Program-made: the position numbers and the translations under genes
From: RBC038 sp041390625
Lineage (GTDB): Bacteria > Chloroflexota > Dehalococcoidia > UBA2979
Assembly (NCBI GenBank): GCA_041390625.1
Contig: JAWKPM010000001.1
Span: 62,001 to 126,000 of the forward strand
Length of the DNA stretch: 64,000 nt
Direction: 5' to 3'
Notes under the pieces: generated by a model
Database searches by the model: none
What the model was told of the DNA's origin: nothing
What the model saw: the letters and a program-made list of their open reading frames with translations, nothing else
Shown: positions 53,198-62,300 of the stretch, in pieces
Layout of the letters: the number at the start of each line of letters is the position of its first letter
Numbering within the stretch: the stretch's first letter is position 1

Positions 53198-53419
53198 TTA
53201 GCGGCCGAAGAGCCCACCGAGGTTCTTCAACGCGTCGCCGATGTCGGGGCCGTCTCCACCCTCGCCGCCGGGACCGCCCTCGAGGAGGCCGCGGAGCTGG
53301 CCGGCGATCGGCTCGGGGAGGCGCGACTGCAACTGCTCCATGACGGCATCGATGGCCTTCGATGCCTGATCGGCATTGATGCCTGCCTTCGCGGCGACCT
53401 GCTCGATGAGCTCGTTCAT
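53198..53419 (-). CDS. Small helical protein with a Gly-rich tail, partner of the HerA-like ATPase
   Basis: A 73-residue protein: MNELIEQVAAKAGINADQAS, then KAIDAVMEQLQSRLPEPIAG and a Gly/Glu/Asp-rich stretch before the C-terminal DALKNLGGLFGR. The pattern resembles DUF2267/DUF937-type helical proteins. The ATG at 53419 is preferred to an upstream ATG because AAGGAG lies eight bases before it. It begins 29 bases after the stop of the large ATPase gene and is probably translated from its mRNA. Function unknown. Confidence 0.65.
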   Translation of the reverse strand: MNELIEQVAAKAGINADQASKAIDAVMEQLQSRLPEPIAGQLRGLLEGGPGGEGGDGPDIGDALKNLGGLFGR

Positions 53420-53448
53420 GGTCCTGGCTCCTTCCAGCGCGCCCGCGG

Positions 53449-55875
53449 CTACGGGGTGGGAATCCACACGAGCGCTACTTCGTCCACAGTGACATCGTCG
53501 CGCTCGAGGCCGATCGTCATCGGCTCGACCTTGGCGGCGACTTCGTCCCAGTGTTCCACGAGATCGGCGAGGTCGTCCTGCAGGTCGGCCTCGAGTTCCT
53601 CGAGCTCCTCGGCGCGACGGCCGAGCTCGTCCTGCGCGTTCTCGAGGCGCTGCGCGGTCCTCGACGTCTGACCACGCCTCGATGAGGCGCCCCGCGCGCT
53701 GCGCCCGAGGCGGCCGACGATCGAACCGGCAGAGGACTTGCCGCCGAGGAAGGCTCCGAGCAGGTCGCCGGCCATCGAGATCACCTCGTGGCTGCGGCGG
53801 GTGCTCTTGTCCTCGGCGTACTGCTCGACGCGGTCCTTGGCGCGCGCGATGGCAGTGCGGACGCGGTCCATCTTCGTCTCGAAGCCGTCGCGGAGCTTCG
53901 CCGCCTCGCGGTCCGCCTCGGCGCGCGCAGCCTCGAGGCAGCGCTTGCGGAAGTCCTCCTCGGGCTCGTCGACGCGCGAGAAGAGCTTGAGCTCGCGGTT
54001 GGCGAAGACCTGCACCTCCTGCTCGCGCTGCAACGCAGCCTTCAGATCGCGCTCGACGTCGCGGAAGAACCCGACGGTGTCGAGACGGGCGCGGGGGATG
54101 CGGTAGACGGCACCGGCGGGCGCCTCGCGGCGAAAGTCACGCTCATCGAAGTCGACCGGCCTCGTGTCGTCGAGGCGCGCGCGGTCGTCGATGGGGATGA
54201 TCGCCTCCCACTCCTCGCGGTGGTCGATGCCGGCGCGCGTCTCGTCGTAGCGCAGATGCACCCGTGCCGCGATCGCGGGCTCGAGGTGCGTGCTGCCGGC
54301 GACGGCACCAAGGTCCGCCGCCCACGGCGCGGCGGGATCGAGGAAGTAGACCGGCACGCCCGCGGCGACCTCGGGCGCGATGGTCGACTCGTCGTCGGCG
54401 AGGGTGGGGGCCTCGGCGGCCGCGAGCGCGGGACTCGAGACCGGAGCGGGAGCGGCCGTCGGCGCCTCGACGGCGGCGGGCGCAGGGGTGGTGAGGTGCG
54501 GCAGACTCACGAGCTGCTGGCGGGTGAGCGGGCCTCGGAGGTAGGACATCGCCCAGCGGGTGCCGAAGCGCGAGGGACCGCCTCGATCGTGCGTGTTGTG
54601 CAGCACGAACTGACGCCGCCCGAGGCCGGAGATCGCGGCATCGATGGCGGGGATGTCGACCTCGCCGCCGGCGGACGCCAGCGCCTCGAGCACGCGCGCT
54701 TTGTCGCGCTCGGTCTGCAGGCGGCCGATCATCCAGGTGCCGGCATTCGACATCGCCTTGTAGTCGAGGTCGACGGGGTTCTGCGTCGCGAGCACGAGAC
54801 CGACGCCGTAGGCGCGCGCCTGCTTCAGCAACGTCAGGATCGGGCGCTTCGCGGGCGGTTCAGCGGTCGGGGGCACGAAACCTACGACCTCGTCCATGTA
54901 GACGAGCGCTCGGAGGTTGTTCGTGCCGCTCTGGGCGCGCATCCACGTGATGAGCCTCGAGAGGACCAGGCTCACGACGAACTGACGCTCGGCATCGGAG
55001 AGGTGCGCAAGGTAGAGGATCGATGCGCGCGGCCGACCGTCGGGGGTGTGCAGCAGCGCCTCGATGTCGAGCGGGGCGCCCTCGGTCCAGGCGGCAAAGG
55101 AGGGCGAGGCGACGAGACCGTTGAGGCGCATCGCGAGCTCGCGGCGGTCCTTCTCCGGGAAGAACGTATCCACCTCGAAGACGCCGAGCTTGCGGAAGGG
55201 CGGTTCCAGGACCTGGCCGATGAGGCCGGCGAGATCGAGGTCGCGACCGGCGGTCCATGCGGCCTCGAGGATGTTCGAGAGCAGGATGTGCTCGCGGCTG
55301 GCGAGCGGATCGGCATCGATGTCGACGAGCGAGAGCAGGCCGCCGACGAGCGCGGCCGCCTCGTCGCGCACCGACTCGAGGTCGGCGCCGCCGCTCGGCG
55401 CGCGGAGGTCGCCGATGACGTTGACGGGCGTGCCGGCGGACGACCCGGGCGTGTAGACGCCGAACTCGACGCTCGACGTGAGGGCGCGCATCCGATCAGG
55501 CGTGATGCCCGCGCGCTCGAGGCCGCCACGCCACGTCTCGGCCTGCTGAGCGGCGAACTCGGACGTCGAGACGCCCGCATTGCGCGCATCGCCCTCGTTG
55601 ACCCACGGCTCGAAGTCGGAGGGGGCGAAGTTCGGGAAGTTGAGCAGCAGGTTCGGCATGTCGCCCTTGGGGTCGAGGATGAGGGCGGGGATGCCGGAGG
55701 CGAGCGCCTCCTCGAGGAGCACGACGGCGAGGCCGGTCTTGCCGGAGCCGGTCATGCCGAGGATGACGCCGTGCGTCGTGAGGTCGTCGCGGTCGTAGAG
55801 CAACTGCTCGCCGGTCTCCTCGCCCGAGGCGAGGTCGACCCGCTGCCCGAGATAGAGCTCGCCCGCCTCGGCCAC
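53449..55875 (-). CDS. HerA/DUF87-like ATPase (DUF853-type)
   Basis: An 808-residue ATPase. Walker A THGVILGMTGSGKTGLAVVL near residue 38, then ALILDPKGDMPNLLL, Walker B in LRALVYMDEVVGFVPP, and VLATQNPVDLDYKAMSNAGT, the sensor/arginine-finger segment of HerA-FtsK family pumps. A Pro/Ala-rich linker follows residue 470. The C-terminal 250 residues are charged and coiled-coil-like (AKLRDGFETKMDRVRTAIAR, LENAQDELGRRAEELEELEA). It may act in DNA processing or as a hexameric motor; the target is unknown. The small gene after it shares the transcript. Confidence 0.75.
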   Translation of the reverse strand: MAEAGELYLGQRVDLASGEETGEQLLYDRDDLTTHGVILGMTGSGKTGLAVVLLEEALASGIPALILDPKGDMPNLLLNFPNFAPSDFEPWVNEGDARNAGVSTSEFAAQQAETWRGGLERAGITPDRMRALTSSVEFGVYTPGSSAGTPVNVIGDLRAPSGGADLESVRDEAAALVGGLLSLVDIDADPLASREHILLSNILEAAWTAGRDLDLAGLIGQVLEPPFRKLGVFEVDTFFPEKDRRELAMRLNGLVASPSFAAWTEGAPLDIEALLHTPDGRPRASILYLAHLSDAERQFVVSLVLSRLITWMRAQSGTNNLRALVYMDEVVGFVPPTAEPPAKRPILTLLKQARAYGVGLVLATQNPVDLDYKAMSNAGTWMIGRLQTERDKARVLEALASAGGEVDIPAIDAAISGLGRRQFVLHNTHDRGGPSRFGTRWAMSYLRGPLTRQQLVSLPHLTTPAPAAVEAPTAAPAPVSSPALAAAEAPTLADDESTIAPEVAAGVPVYFLDPAAPWAADLGAVAGSTHLEPAIAARVHLRYDETRAGIDHREEWEAIIPIDDRARLDDTRPVDFDERDFRREAPAGAVYRIPRARLDTVGFFRDVERDLKAALQREQEVQVFANRELKLFSRVDEPEEDFRKRCLEAARAEADREAAKLRDGFETKMDRVRTAIARAKDRVEQYAEDKSTRRSHEVISMAGDLLGAFLGGKSSAGSIVGRLGRSARGASSRRGQTSRTAQRLENAQDELGRRAEELEELEADLQDDLADLVEHWDEVAAKVEPMTIGLERDDVTVDEVALVWIPTP

Positions 55876-55989
55876 GCCGACCTCCTCGAATGCCGCGCGC
55901 TCAGGTTCCGAGGTCAGCGTGCCGGGCAGCGGGGCTGGTGTCCAGCCTCGCGAAGCGTACGATGCGCGATCGTTTCGAGGAGGTCACAG

Positions 55990-57057
55990 GTGGCGCTGCA
56001 CCTGCGCACGACCGTGCTGCCCGAAGGCGTCGAGCGCGACGTTTATGTCGACGGCGGCCGCATCACCTTCGAGGCTGTAGCGGGCGCGGAAATGCTGCAG
56101 AGCGGCGGCTTCGCGATCCCCGGACTCGTCGATGCGCACGCGCACCTCGCGCTGGCGAGCCCGGGTGGTCGAGACCTCGAGGGGCGGATGCACGCGAGCG
56201 CCCGCCGGCACCTCGATGCCGGTGTGCTCCTCGTGCGCGATCCCGGCGGGCCGGGGCACGACGTCGTGGAGTTCGGGCCAGAGCACGGGCTACCGCGCGT
56301 CATCAACGCCGGGCGCTTCCTGGCGCCTCGAGGGCGGTACATGCTGGGGCTGGCGCGCGAGATCGATGCGGCCATGCTGCCGGATGCGGCCGGCGAAGAG
56401 GCTTCGCGCTCCGGCGCCTGGGCGAAGGTCATCGGTGACTTCTTCGGGCCGGACGGGCGAATCACGCCGAACTTCAGCCTTGAGCAGCTACGGGGCGCCG
56501 CGGAGCGGGTCCATGCCCTTGGTGCGCGGATCACGATTCACGCGATGTCGCGCGAAGCGATCGAGCTCGCCCTCGAGGCGGGCTTCGACGCGATCGAGCA
56601 CGGCACGGACATGACATTGGACCTCGTGGAGGAGCTGGCACGCCGCGGCACGACGTGGGTGCCGACGCTGCTGATCGGCGACCCGATTCGCGCCTCGGCC
56701 GCGGGATTCGGCGCACCGCCCGAGGAGGTGCGCCGCTGGCATGCGGCCGTCGATGCTCTACCGCGGGCCGTCGCGCACGCGGCGAGCCTCGGTGTGCGCC
56801 TGCTCGCGGGGACCGACGCCGGGATGGTGCCGCACGGCCTCGTGGCGCGGGAACGGGACCTGCTGATCGAGGCCGGGGTGTCGGCGGAGGCCGCGCTGGC
56901 CTCGGCGTCGTGGGGTGCGCGGGCGTATCTCGGGCTGCCGGGCATCGAGGAGGGCGCGCCTGCGGACCTCGTGGTGTACGACTCGGATCCGCGGGTGGAC
57001 CTCGGTGCGCTCCATCGGCCGGCGCTGCGCATCCTCGATGGGGTCGTGGTCAGCTAG
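55990..57057 (+). CDS. Amidohydrolase (imidazolonepropionase-like) metallo-hydrolase
   Basis: A 355-residue amidohydrolase-1 protein. Metal ligands: PGLVDAHAHLALA near residue 46, the Lys in SGAWAKVIG, RITIHAMS, DAIEHGTDM, and LLAGTDAGMVPHG. The C-terminal composite barrel ends in LVVYDSDPRVDLGAL. GTG start with a very strong GAGGAGGT. It probably hydrolyses a cyclic amide or peptide-like substrate. It is divergent from the HerA-like gene, and its stop overlaps the end of the convergent membrane protein gene by eight bases. Confidence 0.8.
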   Translation: MALHLRTTVLPEGVERDVYVDGGRITFEAVAGAEMLQSGGFAIPGLVDAHAHLALASPGGRDLEGRMHASARRHLDAGVLLVRDPGGPGHDVVEFGPEHGLPRVINAGRFLAPRGRYMLGLAREIDAAMLPDAAGEEASRSGAWAKVIGDFFGPDGRITPNFSLEQLRGAAERVHALGARITIHAMSREAIELALEAGFDAIEHGTDMTLDLVEELARRGTTWVPTLLIGDPIRASAAGFGAPPEEVRRWHAAVDALPRAVAHAASLGVRLLAGTDAGMVPHGLVARERDLLIEAGVSAEAALASASWGARAYLGLPGIEEGAPADLVVYDSDPRVDLGALHRPALRILDGVVVS

Positions 57058-57676
57058 CCGGCGCCGGGTCCTCGGAGTTGCGTGCTGCGAAGGCAAAGAT
57101 GGCAGCGCCGAAGAGCGGCACGCAGGCGAGCAGCTGGAGCAGGAGCGCGCCCAGCCCGAGCGCCAGCAGGCTGGCAGCCGCAAGCGTGTGGTGTGAGCGG
57201 GCTGTCAGCACGATCGGTACGAAAGAGAACACCGCCGGCAGCGAGATCCCGATCATTGCGTAGCAACCGACCATCCCAATCGGATCCTGACCGCTCGCCG
57301 GGTACGTGACGAGACAGAGCAGACCCGGGACGAGCAGGTTCGTTCCCAGTGCGGCGATGATGCCGAACGCGATCACGGTGCCACGCCGCAGCTTCGGCTC
57401 CCGAGCGGCCATCGTCCCAAAGCCAACGGCGGTCGCGACGGCGAAGAGCACGAGCTGGACGAGGTCCCGGTAGTCCATGTCACTCTGGACCAGCAGTGCC
57501 CAGAACCCAGCCAACCCCACGGTGACCCCGAGCCACAGCAGACAGCCCGGGCTGTTGGGGGCTCCGCGCGGGACACGAGGCATCGGCGCCTCGGGAGCCT
57601 GGTCGGGAGGTGGGCCTCCGGTGACGCCAGAGGGCCTCGGATCCGGCCGGTAGCCACGGTCGGGGTGGTAGGACAC
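57050..57676 (-). CDS. Membrane protein with a Pro-rich cytoplasmic N-terminus
   Basis: A 208-residue protein from the GTG at 57676 (SYHPDRGYRPDPRPSG opening), or 177 residues from an ATG at 57583 that has a GAGG six bases upstream. Four or five hydrophobic segments follow: CLLWLGVTVGLAGFWALLV, LVQLVLFAVATAVGFGTMA, VIAFGIIAALGTNLLVPGLL, a fourth around ISLPAVFSFVPIVLTA and LLALGLGALLLQLLACVPLF. Function unknown. The start is uncertain. Any start beyond 57757 would read through the LexA boxes of the divergent mutagenesis cassette. Confidence 0.6.
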   Translation of the reverse strand: MSYHPDRGYRPDPRPSGVTGGPPPDQAPEAPMPRVPRGAPNSPGCLLWLGVTVGLAGFWALLVQSDMDYRDLVQLVLFAVATAVGFGTMAAREPKLRRGTVIAFGIIAALGTNLLVPGLLCLVTYPASGQDPIGMVGCYAMIGISLPAVFSFVPIVLTARSHHTLAAASLLALGLGALLLQLLACVPLFGAAIFAFAARNSEDPAPAS

Positions 57677-57756
57677 CACTTCAGCGTGGACGCACACGCG
57701 AGGAGGGGCAGCGGGCTTCGGTCCCGGCGCCACGTGACGATCGCGTCTCGGTAATA

Positions 57757-57768
57757 GAACACTTGTCC
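57757..57768. promoter_or_regulatory. Possible second LexA half-matched site
   Basis: GAACACTTGTCC matches the GAAC-N4-GTTC operator with one mismatch in the right half. It lies four bases upstream of the perfect box at 57772, so LexA could bind both cooperatively. Confidence 0.4.
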
Positions 57769-57771
57769 TGA

Positions 57772-57785
57772 CGAACAAAAGTTCG
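57772..57785. promoter_or_regulatory. LexA (SOS) box controlling the imuB-dnaE2 cassette
   Basis: The 14-base palindrome CGAACAAAAGTTCG fits the Gram-positive-type LexA consensus CGAAC-N4-GTTCG exactly. It ends 36 bases before the ATG of the imuB-like gene. A DNA-damage-inducible operon is therefore predicted. The site also lies upstream of the divergent membrane protein gene, which might share control. Confidence 0.8.
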
Positions 57786-57821
57786 TACCATGCTCCTCAC
57801 CTCTTGGCGGGGGTGAAGTGC

Positions 57822-59009
57822 ATGTCGATAGCCTGCCTGGCCGTGCCATCCCTGGCGCTCGCCACCGAACTTGCCGAGCACCCTCGGTTGGCTGGCCGTG
57901 CCGTCGCGCTGGCGGACGACGCCGGAAATCGCGTTGCCGAGGTCACGCTCGAAGCGCGGCAGCGCGGCGTACGGCCCGGCCTCACGCTGCGCGAGGCGGT
58001 GGCGTACTGCCCTGGGCTCACCGTGCTGGAGCCGCACCCGGCGCGCGTCGCTCGCGCCATCGACGCCCTCGTCGAGGCGATGGAGGCCGTCACGCCCCTC
58101 GTCGAGGTGGCGGGCGGTGGCGTGATCTACGGCGACCTCGTGGGCCTCGAAGGGCTGTATCCGGACCCGGCGGACCTCGGGCGGGCGGTGCTGCAAGCCG
58201 CGCCTCGAGGGTTGCGGGCGCGCGCCGGCATCGCGGAGGAGCGGTTCTCGGCGTACGCGGCGGCTCGGAGCGCACATGCGGGCGAGGCGCTGCGCCTCGG
58301 GCCGGGCGGGGGCGCCTCGTTCCTCGAGGGGCTGCCGGCGCACTGGCTGCCGCTGGAGGCGGACGCGCTCGAGCAGCTGCGGCTGTTCGGCATCGAGACG
58401 GTGGGGGCGTACGCCTCGTTGCCGTTCCACGCGGCGCAGGCGCAGTTCGGCGTGGCGGGGGCGCGGGCGTGGCTGGCGGCGCGCGGCGAGGACCCGACGC
58501 CGGTACGACCTCGACCGTTCCGCGGCGAGCGGGTGATCGAGCACGCGCAGGCGCAGCCGCCGCTCGTCAGCAAGGAGGCGGTCTCGCTCACGACGGAGCA
58601 GTTGCTGCGTCGCGCGCTGCGACATCGATTGGTAGCGCGGCGCTTCGTGCGGGTCGTGCGGCTGCGCGCGGTGACGGAAGACGAGCACCTGTGGGAACGC
58701 ACGCACACGCTGCGCGAGCCGAGCGGCGACCGCGAGCGGCTCTGGACGGCGCTGCGCCCGGCCATCGAGTACGCGGAATTCCCGGGGCCGATCGCCTGGC
58801 TGGAGCTGGAGCTGGGCGGGCTGACAGGCGAGAGCGCGCGGCAGCAGGGCCTGTTCGTGGAGCACACGCGCCGGCGCGAGCAACTGGACGAGATGGTGCG
58901 GCACCTGAAGGTGCGCTTCGGGCAGTCGCCCGTGGCGCAGGTGGTGGAGGTAGAGCCATGGCATCGAGTGCCCGAGCAGCGGTACGCACTACTGGACTAC
59001 GACCCCTAG
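57822..59009 (+). CDS. imuB: ImuB-like Y-family polymerase homologue (catalytically incomplete)
   Basis: A 395-residue Y-family-like protein. It begins MSIACLAVPSLALATELAEH where active Y-polymerases have a Asp-Met-Asp motif, so the first catalytic acid is missing. The SIDE motif is replaced by VIYGDLVGLEGLYPD. Helix-hairpin-helix ALEQLRLFGIETVGAYASLP and a C-terminal little-finger-like region are visible. ImuB acts as a beta-clamp-binding scaffold for DnaE2 in mutagenic translesion synthesis. ATG 57822 is chosen; GTG 57813 or TTG 57804 are alternatives. It is preceded by the LexA box and overlaps the next gene by 52 bases. Confidence 0.85.
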   Translation: MSIACLAVPSLALATELAEHPRLAGRAVALADDAGNRVAEVTLEARQRGVRPGLTLREAVAYCPGLTVLEPHPARVARAIDALVEAMEAVTPLVEVAGGGVIYGDLVGLEGLYPDPADLGRAVLQAAPRGLRARAGIAEERFSAYAAARSAHAGEALRLGPGGGASFLEGLPAHWLPLEADALEQLRLFGIETVGAYASLPFHAAQAQFGVAGARAWLAARGEDPTPVRPRPFRGERVIEHAQAQPPLVSKEAVSLTTEQLLRRALRHRLVARRFVRVVRLRAVTEDEHLWERTHTLREPSGDRERLWTALRPAIEYAEFPGPIAWLELELGGLTGESARQQGLFVEHTRRREQLDEMVRHLKVRFGQSPVAQVVEVEPWHRVPEQRYALLDYDP

Positions 59010-59329
59010 GCCTGCCTCGACCGGCACACGTCGAGGTAGGAGCGGACGGCCTGCCCTCGCGGGTGGCGCTCGGCTCGGGAGCCGGCGGCGTGCGCGGGGC
59101 CTCGGTGGGCGCCTGGCTCGAGGTGAAGGCGGTGGAGGAGGTGTGGCGCGTCGGCGAGGCGTGGTGGCGGGAGACGCCGATCGGGCGGACGTACTACCGC
59201 GTGATCGTAGACGGCGGGCGCACCGTGACGCTGTTCCGGGATGAGTTCGCGATCGCGCCGCCGCGGGCCCTCGAGGCATCGGCCGCGTTCGAGGCGACCA
59301 CTTCGATGTGGTTCGAGCAGCATTACTAG
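58958..59329 (+). CDS. DUF6504-like small protein of the mutagenesis cassette
   Basis: A 123-residue protein. N-terminal AVRTTGLRPLGLPRPAHVEV, then VRGASVGAWLEVKAVEEVWR and WWRETPIGRTYYRVIVDGGR, matching the short beta-rich proteins found between imuB and dnaE2 in many bacteria. The ATG at 58958 is selected because GGAGGTAGAGCC precedes it. It lies inside the last 52 bases of imuB in another frame, so the two are coupled. The ImuA (RecA-like) partner seen in proteobacteria is absent here. Its precise role is unknown; it may help assemble the mutasome. Confidence 0.75.
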   Translation: MASSARAAVRTTGLRPLGLPRPAHVEVGADGLPSRVALGSGAGGVRGASVGAWLEVKAVEEVWRVGEAWWRETPIGRTYYRVIVDGGRTVTLFRDEFAIAPPRALEASAAFEATTSMWFEQHY

Positions 59330-59341
59330 CGGGGCGCCTCG

Positions 59342-62300
59342 ATGAGCTGGTTTCCGCGGATGCCCTCGAACGACCACTTCTGTGGGCCGGGCGAGCATGG
59401 GCCGAAGCACGCGCCGCCGACCGCAGAGCGCTGGGAGGCCTTCGCCGCGCGGCGCGCGAAGGAGATCGACGCGTACGTCGAGGCGGACACGCCGCGTTCG
59501 ATGGCGCCTCGGGACCCGCTCGAGCCGATTCCCCTCGAGGTCCTCGACGGGACGCCGTACGTCGAGCTGCACTTGCACTCGAACTACTCGCTGCTGGAGG
59601 GCGCCTCGAGCATCGACGAGCTGGTGTGGCATGCGGCGCTGCAGGGCCATCGCGCCCTCGCGTTGACGGACCACGAGGGCCTGTTCGGAGCGATGGAGTT
59701 CGCGCGGGCGGCGAAGGAGGCGGGGCTGCGCCCCATCACGGGCCTCGAGCTGACGGTCGTCGAGGATGTCCTCGAGGGGCATGAACGCACTGAGGTGCGC
59801 TCGCACCTGACGCTGCTGGCGGAGACGAAGCAGGGCTACTCGAACCTGTGCCGGCTCTCGAGCCTGGCGTTCGGCCTCGATGAGACAAGCGACGAGGGGA
59901 AGGAGGCGCGGCGCCTCGACCCCGTCCTGCGCCTCGAGACCCTCGAGCGTCACGCCGAGGGGGTGATCGTGCTCACCGGCTGCCGCGAGGGGCGCCTCGC
60001 CTCGCTGGTGGCGGACGGGCACGGTCACGAGGCGGAGCACTGGCTCGCGCGCCTCGTCGAGTGGTTCGGGCGCGAGCAGGTGTTCGTCGAGCTGCAGGAC
60101 AACCTCGTGTTCGGCGACCGGCCTCGGAACCGCGCGCTGGTGGCGCTGGCGGACTCGATGGGCGTGGGCGTGGTGGGGACGGGCAACGTGCACTATCACG
60201 TGCCAGAGCGCCACCGGCTGCAGGACGTGATGGTGTCGATCAAGCACCGCAAGAGCCTCGACGAGTCGCATCGCGAGCGGCGGGCGAACGCCGAGTTCTA
60301 CCTGCGGAGCCCCGAGGAGCAGGCGCGGCGCTTCGAGGCGTATCACCCGGAGGCAGCGGCCAACTCGGTGCGGATCGCGCGTCGCTGCGCCTTCGATCTG
60401 ACGGAGGACCTCGGCTACCAGTTGCCGGTGCCGGAGACCGAGAGCGGTGGTTCGCCGATCGAGGAGCTGGGCGCGATCTGTCGCGGGCAGCTGGACGAGC
60501 GCTACCGGCGCTCGACGCCCGAGGAGCGCGAGGCGGCGGCGCAGCGCCTCGATCACGAGCTGGCGCTCATCGAGCGTCACGAGCTGGCGGGCTTCTTCCT
60601 CGTGTATCACCGCATCTTCGCGCTGGCGCACGAGGTGGCGAACGACCTGCGCGGCACGGGCACGGCGCGGCGCCTCGCGAACATCCCGCCGGGACGGGGG
60701 CGCGGCTCCTCCGTGGCCTCGATCGTCTGCTACCTCATCGGGCTGTCGCATATCGATCCGATTCGCAACAAGCTCACGATCGGGCGCTTCCTCAACGAGG
60801 ACATGCGCACGCTGCCGGACATCGACCTCGATTTCGCGCGCGACATCCGGGCCGAGCTGATCGAGCGCGTGTACGACGTCTGGGGCAAGGAGCACGCGGC
60901 GCTGGTGGCGATCTTCCCCACCTATCGCCTGCGCAGCGCGATCCGCGACGTGGGCAAGGCGCTGGGACTGCCGGCCCCCGAGCTGGAGCGGCTGGCGAAG
61001 CGGGCGAGCCCGCACGAGGGCATCGACCAGCTGCCCTCGGAGATCGCGCGGCAGCCGGAGTTCGCCGATCGGGCGGAGGGGCGGGGGTGGCGCGACCTCG
61101 CGACGCTGGCGCAGGAGCTGGCGGGGTTCCCTCGACACCTCTCGCAGCACGTGGGCGGGATGGTGATCTCCTCGGAGCCGCTCATCGACTACGTGCCGTG
61201 CCAGCCGGCGGCGTGGCCGGGGCGCTACCTCTGCCACTGGGACAAGGACAGCGTCGACGACGCTCGGATGGTGAAGATCGACTTCCTGGGCCTCGGCATG
61301 CTCTCGACGGTCGAGGAGACGATGGAGCGCATCGTCGAGGAGGGACGTGGGCCCGTCGACCTCTCGCGCATCGACTTCGACGACGAGGTGGTGTTCGACG
61401 ACATCTGTCGAGGCGACACCGTCGGCGTCTTCCAGATCGAGAGCCGGGCACAGATCGCGATGCTGCCTCGGACGCAGCCTCGGAGCCTGGAGGACCTGAC
61501 GGTGCAGGTCTCGATTGTGCGGCCGGGGCCGATCGTCGGCGGCGCGGTGAACCCGTACGTGCGAGAGCGGGAGAAGCAGCGCAAGCTCGGCGCGGCGTAC
61601 CGCGCACCCCTCGTGCACGAGTGCGTGGCGCACATCCTCGAGGAGACGCTCGGCGTCGTGCTGTTCCAGGAGCAGGTCGTCGAGGTAGCGCGTGCCATGG
61701 GCGGCTTCACGGCGGGGCAGGCGGAGTCGTTCCGGCGGGCGATGAGCCGCAAGCGATCGCTCGAGGCGATGCAGCGCTACGAGAGCGAGTTCATGCTCGG
61801 AGCGGCGGCACGCGGCGTGCCGGCCGAGGTATCGCGGCGCGTGTTCGACAACCTGCTGGGCTTCGCGGAGTTCGGCTTCCCGAAGAGCCACGGCGCCGCA
61901 TTCGGGCTGCTGGCGTACCAGACGAGCTGGCTGAAGCGGTACCACCCCGCGCCGTTCTTCTGCGCGCTCTTCAACAACCAGCCAATGGGCTTCTACCCGC
62001 CGCACGTGCTGACGAACGACGCCAAGCGCCACGACATCGAGGTGCTGCGGCCGGACATCAACATCAGCCGCGCGCGCTGTAGCGTGGAGGACTCGGGCGG
62101 GCGGGGGGCGGTGCGCGTCGGCCTCGGGTATGTGCGCAGCGTGGGGGAGGCCGGTGGGCGGCGCATCGAGGCGGCGCGCGACCTCGGCGGGCCGTTCCGC
62201 TCGATGTTCGACTTCGCGCAGCGGACGGGGGTGAGCCGGCAGGCGGCACAGCACCTGGTGCAGGTGGGGGCGTTCGACGACTTCGGCCTCAACCGGCGCG

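Noticed and set aside
53788..55989. Plus-strand open frame antisense to the HerA-like gene, fused in frame to the amidohydrolase
   Set aside because: The sense gene shows clear ATPase motifs. The antisense part has the repetitive Arg/Val/Glu composition of high-GC shadow frames, and the amidohydrolase has its own strong GAGGAGGT site.
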